The translations under genes and the position numbers were made by a program. This document shows, one piece after another, positions 27,790 through 37,623 of a stretch of 64,000 bases of DNA (position 1 is the stretch's first letter; the number at the start of each line of letters is the position of its first letter). The notes beneath the pieces are model-generated. The model was not told the origin of the DNA, made no database searches, and saw only the letters and a program-made list of their open reading frames with translations. Source of the stretch: an uncultured Proteiniphilum sp. (GTDB taxonomy: Bacteria > Bacteroidota > Bacteroidia > Bacteroidales > Dysgonomonadaceae); contig CAKMJT010000001.1 in the NCBI GenBank assembly GCA_927407015.1, forward strand, positions 62,001-126,000, given 5' to 3'.

Positions 27790-28920
27790 TCAATTTTCAT
27801 GCGACAGTTGACTGATCAGCTCTGTTACCACCGCTTTGGGCTGATGGTTCCGGTCAAACAGCAAAGGATAATCGGTACGTCCCCGTACAGGGAAATTGTT
27901 TTTCCATGAATCTCTGTCACTGACACCCCACAGGGTCACGCGCAGGACATGATCGCTATTTTTGATAAACAGGTTGAACAGATCCTTCATTCTGTTGTTC
28001 CATACAGTCGCAACCTCTTCAGGCAATCCTTCCGTGTAGGGATCGATCTCTTTCCGGTAGGCTTCCCGATCGGCGACATTGGCACCACCCATGCGACGTG
28101 GCTCCGGCAACGGACTCATGTCCAGTTCGGTGATCAACACTTTCACCCCCGCTTTCACATAGTCGTCGATGGTTTGCTGGTATTCATCAATGGATGGATG
28201 GGTCATTCCCACATGTCCCTGCAAACCGATACCGTCAATACGGATGCCGCGGTCTTTGAGTGTTTTGATCAGCCTGACAACGGTTTCCCGTTTGCCTGGG
28301 TACCATTCATTGTAGTCGTTGTAATAAAGTTCGGCTTCCGGATCAGCTTCCTGTGCATACTGAAATGCCAGAGGGATGAATTCCTCTCCCAGTATTTCGT
28401 AGAATTTACTCTTCCGGTAGGAGCCGTCTTCCAGTATGGCTTCGTTGACCACGTCCCAGCCCCTGATGACCCCCTTGTAGCGACCGACCACCGTAGAGAT
28501 GTGTTCCTTCATTCTATTCTTCAGGATTTCCGGGGCCACATTCTCTCCGTTTTCATCCACGCAGAACCACGCTGGTAATTGTGAATGCCAAATCAGGCAA
28601 TGACCTGTTACGGTCAGATTGTTGTCCACACCAAATTTAACCAGTTCGTCGGCCTGGTTAAAGTCATAACGATCTTCCTCCGGGTGAATCACGGCACTCT
28701 TCATGCAGTTTTCGGCTACAATGGCATTGAAATGCTCCCGGACAATACGGGTCGCAGCCGTATCATTTCCGGATGACTGGCGAGTGTTCAGCGCAACACC
28801 AATGAGAAATTTGTCCTTTAGTACATCTTTCAGCGCGGGATCTTCTTTCACCGTACTGTTGCCGCATACCGTCAGGGCAACGGCCGCAGACAGGAGTAAT
28901 ACAATTTTCAATCTTTTCAT
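27790..28920 (-). CDS. GH10 endo-1,4-beta-xylanase, lipoprotein
   Basis: A 376-residue single-domain lipoprotein: the signal ends VALTV before Cys19. The ATG at 28920 is chosen as the start of the signal peptide. An uninterrupted GH10 barrel follows: GHCLIWHSQLPAWF (about 108-121), acid/base Glu in GWDVVNEAIL, YYNDYNEW and nucleophile Glu in LITELDMSP. Unlike the first GH10 it carries no binding module, so it is suited to soluble xylo-oligosaccharides, perhaps in the periplasm. It lies downstream of the CE1 gene, but a terminator separates the two. A 21-bp-period direct repeat 150 bp upstream suggests its own regulated promoter. Confidence 0.94.
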   Translation of the reverse strand: MKRLKIVLLLSAAVALTVCGNSTVKEDPALKDVLKDKFLIGVALNTRQSSGNDTAATRIVREHFNAIVAENCMKSAVIHPEEDRYDFNQADELVKFGVDNNLTVTGHCLIWHSQLPAWFCVDENGENVAPEILKNRMKEHISTVVGRYKGVIRGWDVVNEAILEDGSYRKSKFYEILGEEFIPLAFQYAQEADPEAELYYNDYNEWYPGKRETVVRLIKTLKDRGIRIDGIGLQGHVGMTHPSIDEYQQTIDDYVKAGVKVLITELDMSPLPEPRRMGGANVADREAYRKEIDPYTEGLPEEVATVWNNRMKDLFNLFIKNSDHVLRVTLWGVSDRDSWKNNFPVRGRTDYPLLFDRNHQPKAVVTELISQLSHEN

Positions 28921-29064
28921 TTTATTTTTTTTGTAAAGTAATCGGGTAATGATTTTTGCACCGTAAAGTTCAACCATTCCAGGCTAACAAATGCAGCTAT
29001 GCGCAGTATGTCATGCCGGTGTAACCGTGATGCAAATGAACCATGTTTGTGCGATTTCGATAGC

Positions 29065-29100
29065 CATTATTAGATATTTTTATCCATTATTTAGGTATTT
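29065..29100. promoter_or_regulatory. Direct repeat, candidate hybrid-regulator operator upstream of GH10
   Basis: TTAGATA at 29070-29076 and TTAGGTA at 29091-29097 are exactly 21 bp apart. The near half-site is 150 bp from the GH10 start codon, almost the same distance as the matching repeat in front of SusC-a. The 16-base block CATTATTTAGGTATTT differs from that site by one base. It lies just on the GH10 side of the terminator of the CE1 gene, where a promoter-proximal operator is expected. Confidence 0.5.
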
Positions 29101-29120
29101 CAGGTTGGTAACATTATATA

Positions 29121-29163
29121 AAAAACCTCCCGCATTTCATATTGGATGAAAAGGCGGGAGGTT
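29121..29163 (-). terminator. Intrinsic terminator after the CE1 esterase gene
   Basis: Perfect 10-base arms (AACCTCCCGC at 29124-29133 and its complement at 29154-29163) enclose a 20-base loop. Read on the minus strand, the hairpin is followed by a T-rich run into TATATAATG. It starts 34 bp after the CE1 stop codon and ends the SusC-SusD-CE1 transcript before the separately regulated GH10 gene. Confidence 0.85.
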
Positions 29164-29196
29164 AAAAAGAATAGTTAATGATGGCTAACTGCTATG

Positions 29197-30504
<1,308 letters not shown>

Positions 30505-30596
30505 CTACGTGACCCATGTGGGAACGATAACCTGTCGGAGGAGCTTGTGAAACATCACTCCGGCAGATCGTCATCAGAAAATGAAAAGAAGCGGGA

Positions 30597-32280
30597 TTAC
30601 CATCCCGGATTTTGGGTCAGGTTGGGATTGATGGAGATGACGTTGTAGGGATAGGGGAACCACTCATGTTTCCCTGCCTGGAAGCCTACCTGCTTCCCCG
30701 CATTGGGTTCAGAGTAGGTGAGATATCCTCTGTGTGCAGCCTCTTTGTCATTGACGAAGGCATCTTTCAGCGAAGGAATGTGGGTGCCTGCTTTCTTCGC
30801 TTTTTCAAATTCTCCCCATCGTTTCATGTCGATCCAACGTGAACCTTCCATCCACAACTCATAATTTCTTTCTTTCTTCACATCAGCCAAAGTCAACGCG
30901 GCACTCACATAATCTGACCCTGCACGCTGCTGCACCATCTGCAGATACTGGAGTCCATCATTGTCGTTGGTCTGTGCACAAGCCTCCGCGTACATCAGCA
31001 GTACATCGGCAAATCTTGTGATGATAAAGTTGTTGAACCGGTACCAGTTGGTGGAACGGTCTTCCTTGGCAACGATGTGCTTTCGCTGCAGATAGTTGCT
31101 CTGCCCGTAGAGTCCGTCAGGATTCACGATTCCCCTGTTCTGATCTGCCAGCTTCTGCGCTTTGGTCATTTTGTTGATGTCGCCGTCGTCACTGGGCCAT
31201 TCCAGCTCGGTAAGGAACTCCTCATAGGATATGATGGTGGCTTTCCGTCGATGGGAGTCGCCGTCGTTGGCCGCGAAATCGTTTGCAAAGGTCTCTTCAA
31301 CGGCCAGACCACCCCATCCCTGGTCAGCCTGCATCGTGGGTGAAGCTGCCAGACGGGACGATCTCCATCCCCACAGGTTCATCTCCATCCAGGTAGAGCG
31401 CTGGATTTTTCCATCCCAGTCGCCAATGCTGGCATTGTTAATCAGATTCAGTTCGAATACTTTCTCTTCATTACCGTCACCCGAGAGATGGAAGAGTTTC
31501 CCAAATTCTTCACCGGGGACCAGCGCATACTTACCGGAAGAAATCACGTTTTTCAATGCTGCCTTCGCACCAGCATAGTCGCCTGCGTTCAGCAATGCCT
31601 TTTCCCTGTACCGCCCAGGCAAAACCCTTGGTCACTTTCACGGCACCATCCTTGTCAGCGGTGCTTTGACGCTCATCCAGATATGGTACCGCTTCGGCAC
31701 ATTCCGTAGCACACCACTTGATCAGATCCTCATGTGTGCCTTCATAGTTTGAGGGTTTGTCTTCGGCAGCAAGCAGATGATCCACCAGGGGTGGGGTGCC
31801 CCATGCCAGTGCGGCCGTCATGTGGCACCAGGCGCGAATCACTCTCGCTTCAGAGATACAGCGGTCCTTGACTGCGCTTTCACCATATTCAAAATTGTCA
31901 ATGACAAGGTTGGAGTGATAGATGACGAAGTATAAACGCCTGTATAATTGATACACAACAGAGCTTTGCGAATCAAAACGAAATTCATTGATGCTGGCGA
32001 ACTGATCGTTGTCCCCGTAAAATTCTCCTGCTGCGAGTACATTGTCCGCGCAGTAGTTGAATATAATATTGTAAGGAACGTAAATACCATCATTCCCGCC
32101 GATGTTTGTGATGAAATCACCATACAGATTAACCAATGCTGACTCGGCATCCTCATCGGTCTGGTAAAATGACTCCATACTGATCACACCCTTCTGGGGG
32201 ATTTCCAGGTTAGCCTCGCTGCAAGCAGTAAAGAGAGCAACTGCAAGCAATAGGAAGGGAAATAGTTTTATTTTTTTCAT
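30597..32280 (-). pseudogene. SusD-like lipoprotein, frameshifted
   Basis: A SusD protein (signal ending LFTACSEA, start at 32280) reads normally for about 225 residues to FAWAVQGK. It then shifts frame at an A4 run on the coding strand (31600-31603). Removing one A joins the frames as GKALLNAGDYAGAKAAL. The second frame continues through the hallmark regions (LMYAEACAQ, YELWMEGSRWIDMKRW) to the ending NLTQNPGW at 30597. The full protein would be about 560 residues. A +1 event would be needed to rescue it, so the slippery-looking GGGAAAA does not give the right frame by -1 slippage. It could be a real inactivation, leaving the SusC partner alone, or a homopolymer sequencing error. Confidence 0.85.
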
Positions 32281-32299
32281 ACGATTAAATTATTTTTTT

Positions 32300-32307
32300 C
32301 AAATGTA
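32300..32307 (-). promoter_or_regulatory. Possible -7 element ahead of the frameshifted SusD gene
   Basis: TACATTTG (minus strand) matches the Bacteroidetes -7 consensus TAnnTTTG exactly and lies 20 bp before the SusD start, inside a 152-bp SusC-SusD gap that is longer than usual. No TTG is found at the right distance upstream. The gap also holds a 12-bp palindrome with arms ATTGC and GCAAT at 32388-32399. The evidence for a working promoter is weak. Confidence 0.22.
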
Positions 32308-32432
32308 TCACAGGGAACTCGCTTTCAGTATCTGCTTATGTGTGGATGATATTGACTACACCGATTGTTTCGTCATTGATTTCATCGATTGCAAGCAATT
32401 CATGCCCGTTACCTATGGATAAAATGATAGAA

Positions 32433-35400
32433 TTAGAATGTTAAATTAAGTCCAAATGTAATCTTCTTCGATTGAGGATAGGTGCCGTTGTCAAAACCGG
32501 CGCGTTCAGGGGCAGTACTCACGGTAGCTGTCTCAGGATCGACTCCGGGATAACTGGTAAAGGTGAAGAAGTCATCCAGTGAAACGTAGAACCTCAATCT
32601 GTTGATAAGTGCTTTTTTGGTGATCTCTTCAGGCAAGGTGTAACCCACCTGTATCTGTTTGATCTTGAAGTAGGCACCACTGAACATGGAAGCCGATGAT
32701 CCCCAGAAATGCCAGTCTGATACCACTGCTTTGGGATCGGGCATGGAGGCATTCCTTTTGTCCGGTGTCCAGGCATTGTCATAGTAATATTTGAGTGAGT
32801 TACGCATCGGTGTGTCGGCACGATATAATACAGTGAAGATATCATTTCCTCCCACTCCAGCGCCAAACATGTTCATATCCAGGCCCTTATATGCCAGATT
32901 GATGTTCATGCCGTAGGTGTAATCGGGAATTGCCTTTCCGAGATAGGTCATATCGCCATCAGATATCGTCTCATCACCATTGACATCCCGGATAATAGCT
33001 TCACCCGTTTCCGGATTCACTCCATCATATTGATAACCTCTAAAATACCAGATAGGCTTACCCACCTCGAATGCCGTGCGGACAGGGTTGTTGGTACCGT
33101 CTACACCACCGGTGGCACCTTCGAGGCGTGGGATAGAGGGATCGAGGTAAGTAACCTCGTTGTGAAGTGTGGAGAAGTTTGCACTTATGGTGTAGCTGAA
33201 ATCATTACCGATATTATCTCTCCAGGATGCCTCCAACTCGAAACCCCTGTTGAGCACAGAACCTGCGTTGACTGTGGTTTCTGCTACACCCAGTTCAGGA
33301 ACAGGATTGATATTTACAAGCAGGTCCTGGGTTTTCTTGTTGAAGTAATCCCCGGTAATAGCAAGCCGGTCTCTCAGAAATCTCAAATCAATACCCAGGT
33401 CGATCTGTTCTGATGTTTCCCATTTCAGGTTTGGGTTGGCAAGGCCGGAAGGTTTAGAGCCGTAGGAAGGACCACTGTCCTCAACGCCATACTGGTACCA
33501 GGAACTGTTATAAGCGATGGTAGTACTATACCTGTAATCATTGAGTACATTGATATTTCCGTTTTGTCCCCAGGAACCACGGAGTCTCATGAATGAGAAC
33601 ATGTCCGGGTTGACGCTTTCAGCAAAGAATTTTTCATTGCTGATAGTCCAGCCTGCAGAGAATGACGGGAAGTAACCCCAGCGGTTTTCAGCGGCCAATT
33701 TGGAGGCATCGAAGGCATCGGCACGGAAGTTGGCCTGCAGGGTATATCGATTGTCAAACGAGTAGACAAGGCGTCCGAAGTAGGATATCTGAGTCGATTT
33801 ACCGGGCAGATTACCGTAACCTTTCACCGTCTTTTCCTCTCCGTCTACCATATTGCTTTTTACGTAATCCATATAACGGAAGTTTGGTGCATAACCTGTC
33901 AGGATATCGGGTCCCTGCGCACTGGTCGTCACGTTATCCCAGCTATTCTCGATATATGACATACCTCCCATCGCAGTGATGTTATGTCTGTCTATGGTAA
34001 AGTTGTAATTGGCAAAGTTTTCAAATTGATAATACAGGCTGGTATTTGCATCTGCCGAGATGTTATAGTCATCTGATTTTGCCTGAGGAGTGGCATAATA
34101 GGGTGTATTGAAGCTGTGCGCGTTACTCTGAGCCACCCTGTAACCTAAACGGGAGGTAATCACCAGCCCTTTCACCGGTTTCAGGTTTCCATAGAGTACA
34201 CCCCGGAGGGTGACACCTTTATTTTCAGAATCTACCCGGTCTCTCTGGAGCAGCGGGTTACCGCTATCGTCAGTGATATACTTCGAAGTGGCATAATAGA
34301 GGTCGTTGTCAGGATCCCTGAGGATGATCTTGCCTTCATCATATGCCTGTTTCATGGTCGGAGCAAACTGATCCGGACTGGAATAGTATACAGGGGTTAA
34401 CGGGTCAATGGTCAGCACTGAGTTCATCAAAGAGCCATATTGTGACATATGGGGAACAGATTTGGTAGACCATTTCTCGATTGAGTTGTTGGTGCCTACC
34501 TGTAACCACTTTTTAATATTGTAGTCGGCATTGATCTGAGCAGAGAGACGCTGGTACACATCCTTTTCTCCCTTTACGATACCATCATTGTGGATATAAT
34601 TAATGGAAGTGAAATAATTTCCCTGGTTATTGCCACCCTGAAAAGTGATCGTATGCTTTTTGCTCCATGATGGCTCGAATACTGCATTGAACCAGTTGGT
34701 ATCCGTACCGTCATACCCATTCGTCTCCATCTGTGTTTCGATGGGAAGGCCTGACATTTTCTTATATTCGATGAAATCGGTTGCACCGAATATTTCCGGA
34801 TGTCTCGCCAGACGCTGGTTGGCGTAGCTCATATCATAGGTGATGCTGGAAGTGCCCCTGGCTGAAGCACCTGATTTGGTGGTGACCAGAACAACACCAT
34901 TCCCTGCCGCAGCTCCATAAATAGCCGCTGAAGCAGCGTCCTTCAATATCTCAACAGATTCAATCATCGAAGGGTCCAGGTACTGGATATTGTCAACCTG
35001 TAACCCATCTACGATGAGAAGGGGTCCGATCTTATCGGAATTGGATGAATAACCACGTACACGGATGGTCGCACCCTGACCGGGAGCACCTGAATTAGTC
35101 AGCACCTGCACACCGGAAGCCTTCCCTTGCAGCGCTGCAGCAGCATCAGAAGTCACAATATTTTGAAGTGATTTTGCACTGACTGATGCCACAGCTCCGG
35201 AAACATCACTCTTACGCATGGTGCCATAACCAACCACAACGATCTCATCAAGATCAGTGGTGGTTTCCGTGAGCACAACAACGATGGTTGTCCGGTTGCC
35301 CACAACCACTTCCTGGGTATCCATACCCACAAAAGAGAAAACCAGTACAGATTCCGATCCCGGTACAGTTATATTGTAATTACCATCCATATCGGTAATC

Positions 35401-35549
35401 ACACCCTGTTGCGTTCCCTTTACCAGGACCGTAACGCCTGGAACAGGTTCACCCTGACTATCTGAAACATTCCCTTTCACCTGCACCTGGGCAAATGTGG
35501 CAATGGACAGACATAAACCAAAAAATAAAAACAATACTCTTCTTTTCAT
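32433..35549 (-). CDS. SusC-like TonB-dependent receptor
   Basis: A 1038-residue outer-membrane receptor; the signal peptide is MKRRVLFLFFGLCLSIATFA. The regulatory-like N domain (about 22-105, VQVKGNVSDSQGEPVPGVTV) leads to the TonB box DEIVVVGYGTM. The plug shows LLIVDGLQVDN and AIYGAAAGNGVVLVTTKSG, and the barrel ends KKITFGLNLTF. It heads the unit SusC-SusD-CE1. With SusD frameshifted, its transport role is uncertain. The 569-bp region upstream is shared with a divergent GH43 gene. Substrate is probably xylan oligosaccharides, from the CE1 and GH10 neighbours. Confidence 0.95.
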   Translation of the reverse strand: MKRRVLFLFFGLCLSIATFAQVQVKGNVSDSQGEPVPGVTVLVKGTQQGVITDMDGNYNITVPGSESVLVFSFVGMDTQEVVVGNRTTIVVVLTETTTDLDEIVVVGYGTMRKSDVSGAVASVSAKSLQNIVTSDAAAALQGKASGVQVLTNSGAPGQGATIRVRGYSSNSDKIGPLLIVDGLQVDNIQYLDPSMIESVEILKDAASAAIYGAAAGNGVVLVTTKSGASARGTSSITYDMSYANQRLARHPEIFGATDFIEYKKMSGLPIETQMETNGYDGTDTNWFNAVFEPSWSKKHTITFQGGNNQGNYFTSINYIHNDGIVKGEKDVYQRLSAQINADYNIKKWLQVGTNNSIEKWSTKSVPHMSQYGSLMNSVLTIDPLTPVYYSSPDQFAPTMKQAYDEGKIILRDPDNDLYYATSKYITDDSGNPLLQRDRVDSENKGVTLRGVLYGNLKPVKGLVITSRLGYRVAQSNAHSFNTPYYATPQAKSDDYNISADANTSLYYQFENFANYNFTIDRHNITAMGGMSYIENSWDNVTTSAQGPDILTGYAPNFRYMDYVKSNMVDGEEKTVKGYGNLPGKSTQISYFGRLVYSFDNRYTLQANFRADAFDASKLAAENRWGYFPSFSAGWTISNEKFFAESVNPDMFSFMRLRGSWGQNGNINVLNDYRYSTTIAYNSSWYQYGVEDSGPSYGSKPSGLANPNLKWETSEQIDLGIDLRFLRDRLAITGDYFNKKTQDLLVNINPVPELGVAETTVNAGSVLNRGFELEASWRDNIGNDFSYTISANFSTLHNEVTYLDPSIPRLEGATGGVDGTNNPVRTAFEVGKPIWYFRGYQYDGVNPETGEAIIRDVNGDETISDGDMTYLGKAIPDYTYGMNINLAYKGLDMNMFGAGVGGNDIFTVLYRADTPMRNSLKYYYDNAWTPDKRNASMPDPKAVVSDWHFWGSSASMFSGAYFKIKQIQVGYTLPEEITKKALINRLRFYVSLDDFFTFTSYPGVDPETATVSTAPERAGFDNGTYPQSKKITFGLNLTF

Positions 35550-36118
35550 AGACTTAGAGTTTAAAAAATAAAATGTAATAAATTAATAATATATAATTCT
35601 AATCTGAAGGACTGTCCACAGGCACTTCTGTTTCCTGAGGCATCATAGCGTGAAGGAAACGTCCGCTGTTTGTAACAACTTAATGTGAGTCATGGTATTA
35701 ACCATTCGTTCAGCATTGGTTAGATTCAATTTCAAATCATTTTCGACGATCTTGGCTGACAGTCGTTTCAAATATTTTCACAATATTATCGGTTTGGAAG
35801 GGAGTGATGGTTGATTAATCTTCGTTATCGGAGGATTAATTCGTACAGAGAAGTTTTGTCCTCCTCAACATAGAATAAATCCACATGACCCCCGGACGCC
35901 GGATGTTGTTCCGGTATGAGTTGTAAGAAAAAATAATCCTGATCCCCGGATTGGAATGATTCGTCCACCTTGTGATGGAAAAGTATATATATCTTTGTTG
36001 GATTCATATGACATACAGGCTGTGTGTATTACCGCATGAGTGGAGCATCAGAAACACAACCTTTCTGTCAGGGAGTAAATTAACGAGTATTGTCGGATAA
36101 CTAAAAACACAGTATGGT
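35550..36118. other. Divergent intergenic region between SusC and GH43
   Basis: This 569-bp gap should carry the minus-strand SusC promoter and the plus-strand GH43 promoter; only the second is recognisable. A TGGT-ATTA-ACCA inverted repeat occurs at about 35693-35704, and a TTAGATT at 35720-35726 weakly resembles the half-site of the candidate operator. A 60-codon minus-strand frame (35825-36007), containing FFLQLIPEQHPASGGHVDLF, has protein-like composition but no recognisable family. It may be a gene fragment or chance. Confidence 0.5.
35970..35997 (+). promoter_or_regulatory. Promoter of the GH43 gene (TTG-N17-TATCTTTG)
   Basis: TTG at 35970-35972 and TATCTTTG at 35990-35997 are separated by 17 bp, matching the Bacteroidetes housekeeping consensus TTG-N17-23-TAnnTTTG. 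The predicted start site is about 115 bp before the GH43 start codon, leaving a long leader in which no riboswitch-like structure was recognised. Confidence 0.55.
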
Positions 36119-37459
36119 ATGGTTCAAAAAGTAAAGGGAAAAGGAATCTGGTGGTTGCTGCTCATCTGTTTTTCCTATACAGCAGGTGCCCAGAACCCCA
36201 TTATCAGGAATCAGTTTACAGCAGATCCTACAGCCAGGGTCTTCGATGGAAAGATGTATCTCTATCCGTCGCACGATATCCCGAGCCCTATAGAGCGACT
36301 GAAAACATGGTTCTGTATGGCTGACTACCATGTTTTTTCATCCGATAACCTGACCGACTGGCAGGATCATGGGGTGATTGTCTGTCAGGAGAACGTACCC
36401 TGGGTAGCTCCCGAATCCTACTCCATGTGGGCACCGGACTGCGTATATAAGGAAGGTAAGTATTATTTTTATTTCCCTTCGGTACCTGCCGGAGAGAACA
36501 GACGAGGATTCGCCATCGGAGTGGCTGTCTCGGATAAACCCTATGGCCCCTTTATTCCTGAGAAGCATCCCATAGAGGGTATTGGCGGCATTGATCCCTG
36601 CGTGCTGATCGACCATGATGGTCAGGCTTATATCTACTGGTCCGGACGAGGCATGTCAGTGGCAAAGTTGAAGGACAATATGGTTGAACTGGATAGTGAA
36701 CCGGTGCAGATCGAAGGATTACCGGAAGGTTTCAAAGAGGGGCCCTTTGTGTTTGAGAGAAAGGGGATCTATTATTATACCTTTCCCTGGGTAGAGGATA
36801 AAACGGAGAAACTGGCGTACGCCATGGGTGACAACCCCCTGGGACCTTTTACATTCAGGGGAATCATTATGGACGAGTCACCGGCAGGCTGTTGGACCAA
36901 CCATCATTCCATCGTGGAATATCAGGATCAGTGGTACCTCTTTTATCACCACAACGATTATTCACCCGCATTCGACAAACATCGTTCAGCTCGGATCGAT
37001 TCTCTTTTCTTCCATACCGATGGCACGATACAGGAGGTTACGCCCACCCTTCGCGGGGTAGGTGTTACAGCCGCAAGTGACACGATTCATCCTGATCGTT
37101 ATAACGCTGTGAGCGCCAGTGGTGCCGCCTTTGATTTTGTAAATAGTGAAAAACCTTTTGAGGGCTGGAAACTCACATTGAAAGAGAAGGACGCATGGGC
37201 AGTCTACAATCGTGTACATTTCGGACAGGCAAAGCAGAAAACAATAACAGCCTGTGTTTCATCAGCCACAGGCGGACAGTTGCGTGTACAACTCAACAAC
37301 GACAAGAAAACGCTGGTGTCAGAAATACCTATCCCTGCAGGTAGCAATTGGGCAGTGGTTCAAGCACCGGTAATCCAACTTGAGGAAGGTATACAGGATA
37401 TGTACTTTTCTCTTATCAGCGAAGGTAACATTGAAATTGACTGGATCCGTTTCGAGTAG
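36119..37459 (+). CDS. GH43 family glycosidase with C-terminal binding domain, secreted
   Basis: A 446-residue exported enzyme with a signal ending YTAGAQ. The propeller starts NPIIRNQFTADPTARVFDGK, with the base D36 in ADPTA. GIGGIDPCVLI carries the pKa-modulating Asp, and FKEGPFVFERKG the acid Glu. The catalytic part ends near residue 320 (HRSARIDSLFFHTDGTIQEV). A CBM6-like sandwich follows to the C terminus. It is probably an arabinofuranosidase or xylosidase; the subfamily is not resolved. It is alone on the plus strand, divergent from SusC and convergent with the hybrid regulator, with its own promoter. Confidence 0.85.
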   Translation: MVQKVKGKGIWWLLLICFSYTAGAQNPIIRNQFTADPTARVFDGKMYLYPSHDIPSPIERLKTWFCMADYHVFSSDNLTDWQDHGVIVCQENVPWVAPESYSMWAPDCVYKEGKYYFYFPSVPAGENRRGFAIGVAVSDKPYGPFIPEKHPIEGIGGIDPCVLIDHDGQAYIYWSGRGMSVAKLKDNMVELDSEPVQIEGLPEGFKEGPFVFERKGIYYYTFPWVEDKTEKLAYAMGDNPLGPFTFRGIIMDESPAGCWTNHHSIVEYQDQWYLFYHHNDYSPAFDKHRSARIDSLFFHTDGTIQEVTPTLRGVGVTAASDTIHPDRYNAVSASGAAFDFVNSEKPFEGWKLTLKEKDAWAVYNRVHFGQAKQKTITACVSSATGGQLRVQLNNDKKTLVSEIPIPAGSNWAVVQAPVIQLEEGIQDMYFSLISEGNIEIDWIRFE

Positions 37460-37506
37460 AGAGAACCAGTCCGTCATCGCTGTTAGCAGCCCCGACTAAC
37501 ACCGTC

Positions 37507-37528
37507 AAAAAACAAAGCCGGCAGCTTT
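37507..37528 (-). terminator. Short hairpin terminator behind the hybrid regulator gene
   Basis: On the minus strand AAAGC (37528-37524), a 5-base loop and GCTTT (37518-37514) are followed by G and six T residues (37512-37507). It lies about 95 bp after the regulator stop, beyond the heptamer repeat, in the convergent gap with GH43. The stem is short, so efficiency is uncertain. Confidence 0.45.
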
Positions 37529-37532
37529 ATCA

Positions 37533-37619
37533 TACAGCTTACATCAGCTTACTTCATACAGCTTGCATCTTACAACTTACAGCTCACATCTTACAACTTA
37601 CAACTTACAACTCATACTT
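37533..37619. repeat. Degenerate 7-bp tandem repeat (TACAACT type)
   Basis: From 37550 to 37612 nine heptamers stand in strict 7-bp register: TACTTCA, TACAGCT, TGCATCT, TACAACT, TACAGCT, CACATCT and three more TACAACT. Another TACAGCT lies at 37533. The tract ends only a few bases before the stop codon of the hybrid regulator (37624) in a convergent intergenic gap. It is not a CRISPR (no spacers) and is non-coding. Short heptanucleotide tandem repeats are known from other bacteria; the function here is unknown. Confidence 0.75.
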
Positions 37620-37623
37620 GCCC

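Noticed and set aside
27605-27793. 62-codon minus-strand frame after the GH10 lipoprotein gene
   Set aside because: It starts with TTG, has no protein-like pattern and overlaps the region of the candidate operator. A GGAGG stretch near the start is probably chance.
31596-31606. Programmed -1 frameshift in SusD
   Set aside because: GGGAAAA fits a slippery heptamer, but -1 slippage leads to a stop within a few codons; the downstream SusD frame is +1. A simple indel is the better reading.
35698-35726. Third copy of the candidate hybrid-regulator operator upstream of SusC (35549)
   Set aside because: TTAGATT is present, but the partner is TTAACCA at 22 bp, and the flanking block is not conserved.
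35825-36007. 60-codon minus-strand frame in the SusC/GH43 divergent gap
   Set aside because: The composition looks coherent but no family, neighbour coupling or ribosome site supports it, and the GH43 promoter overlaps its 5' end. It is mentioned only in the gap description.
37533-37619. CRISPR array
   Set aside because: The units are 7 bp, contiguous and without spacers, so this is a tandem repeat and not a CRISPR.
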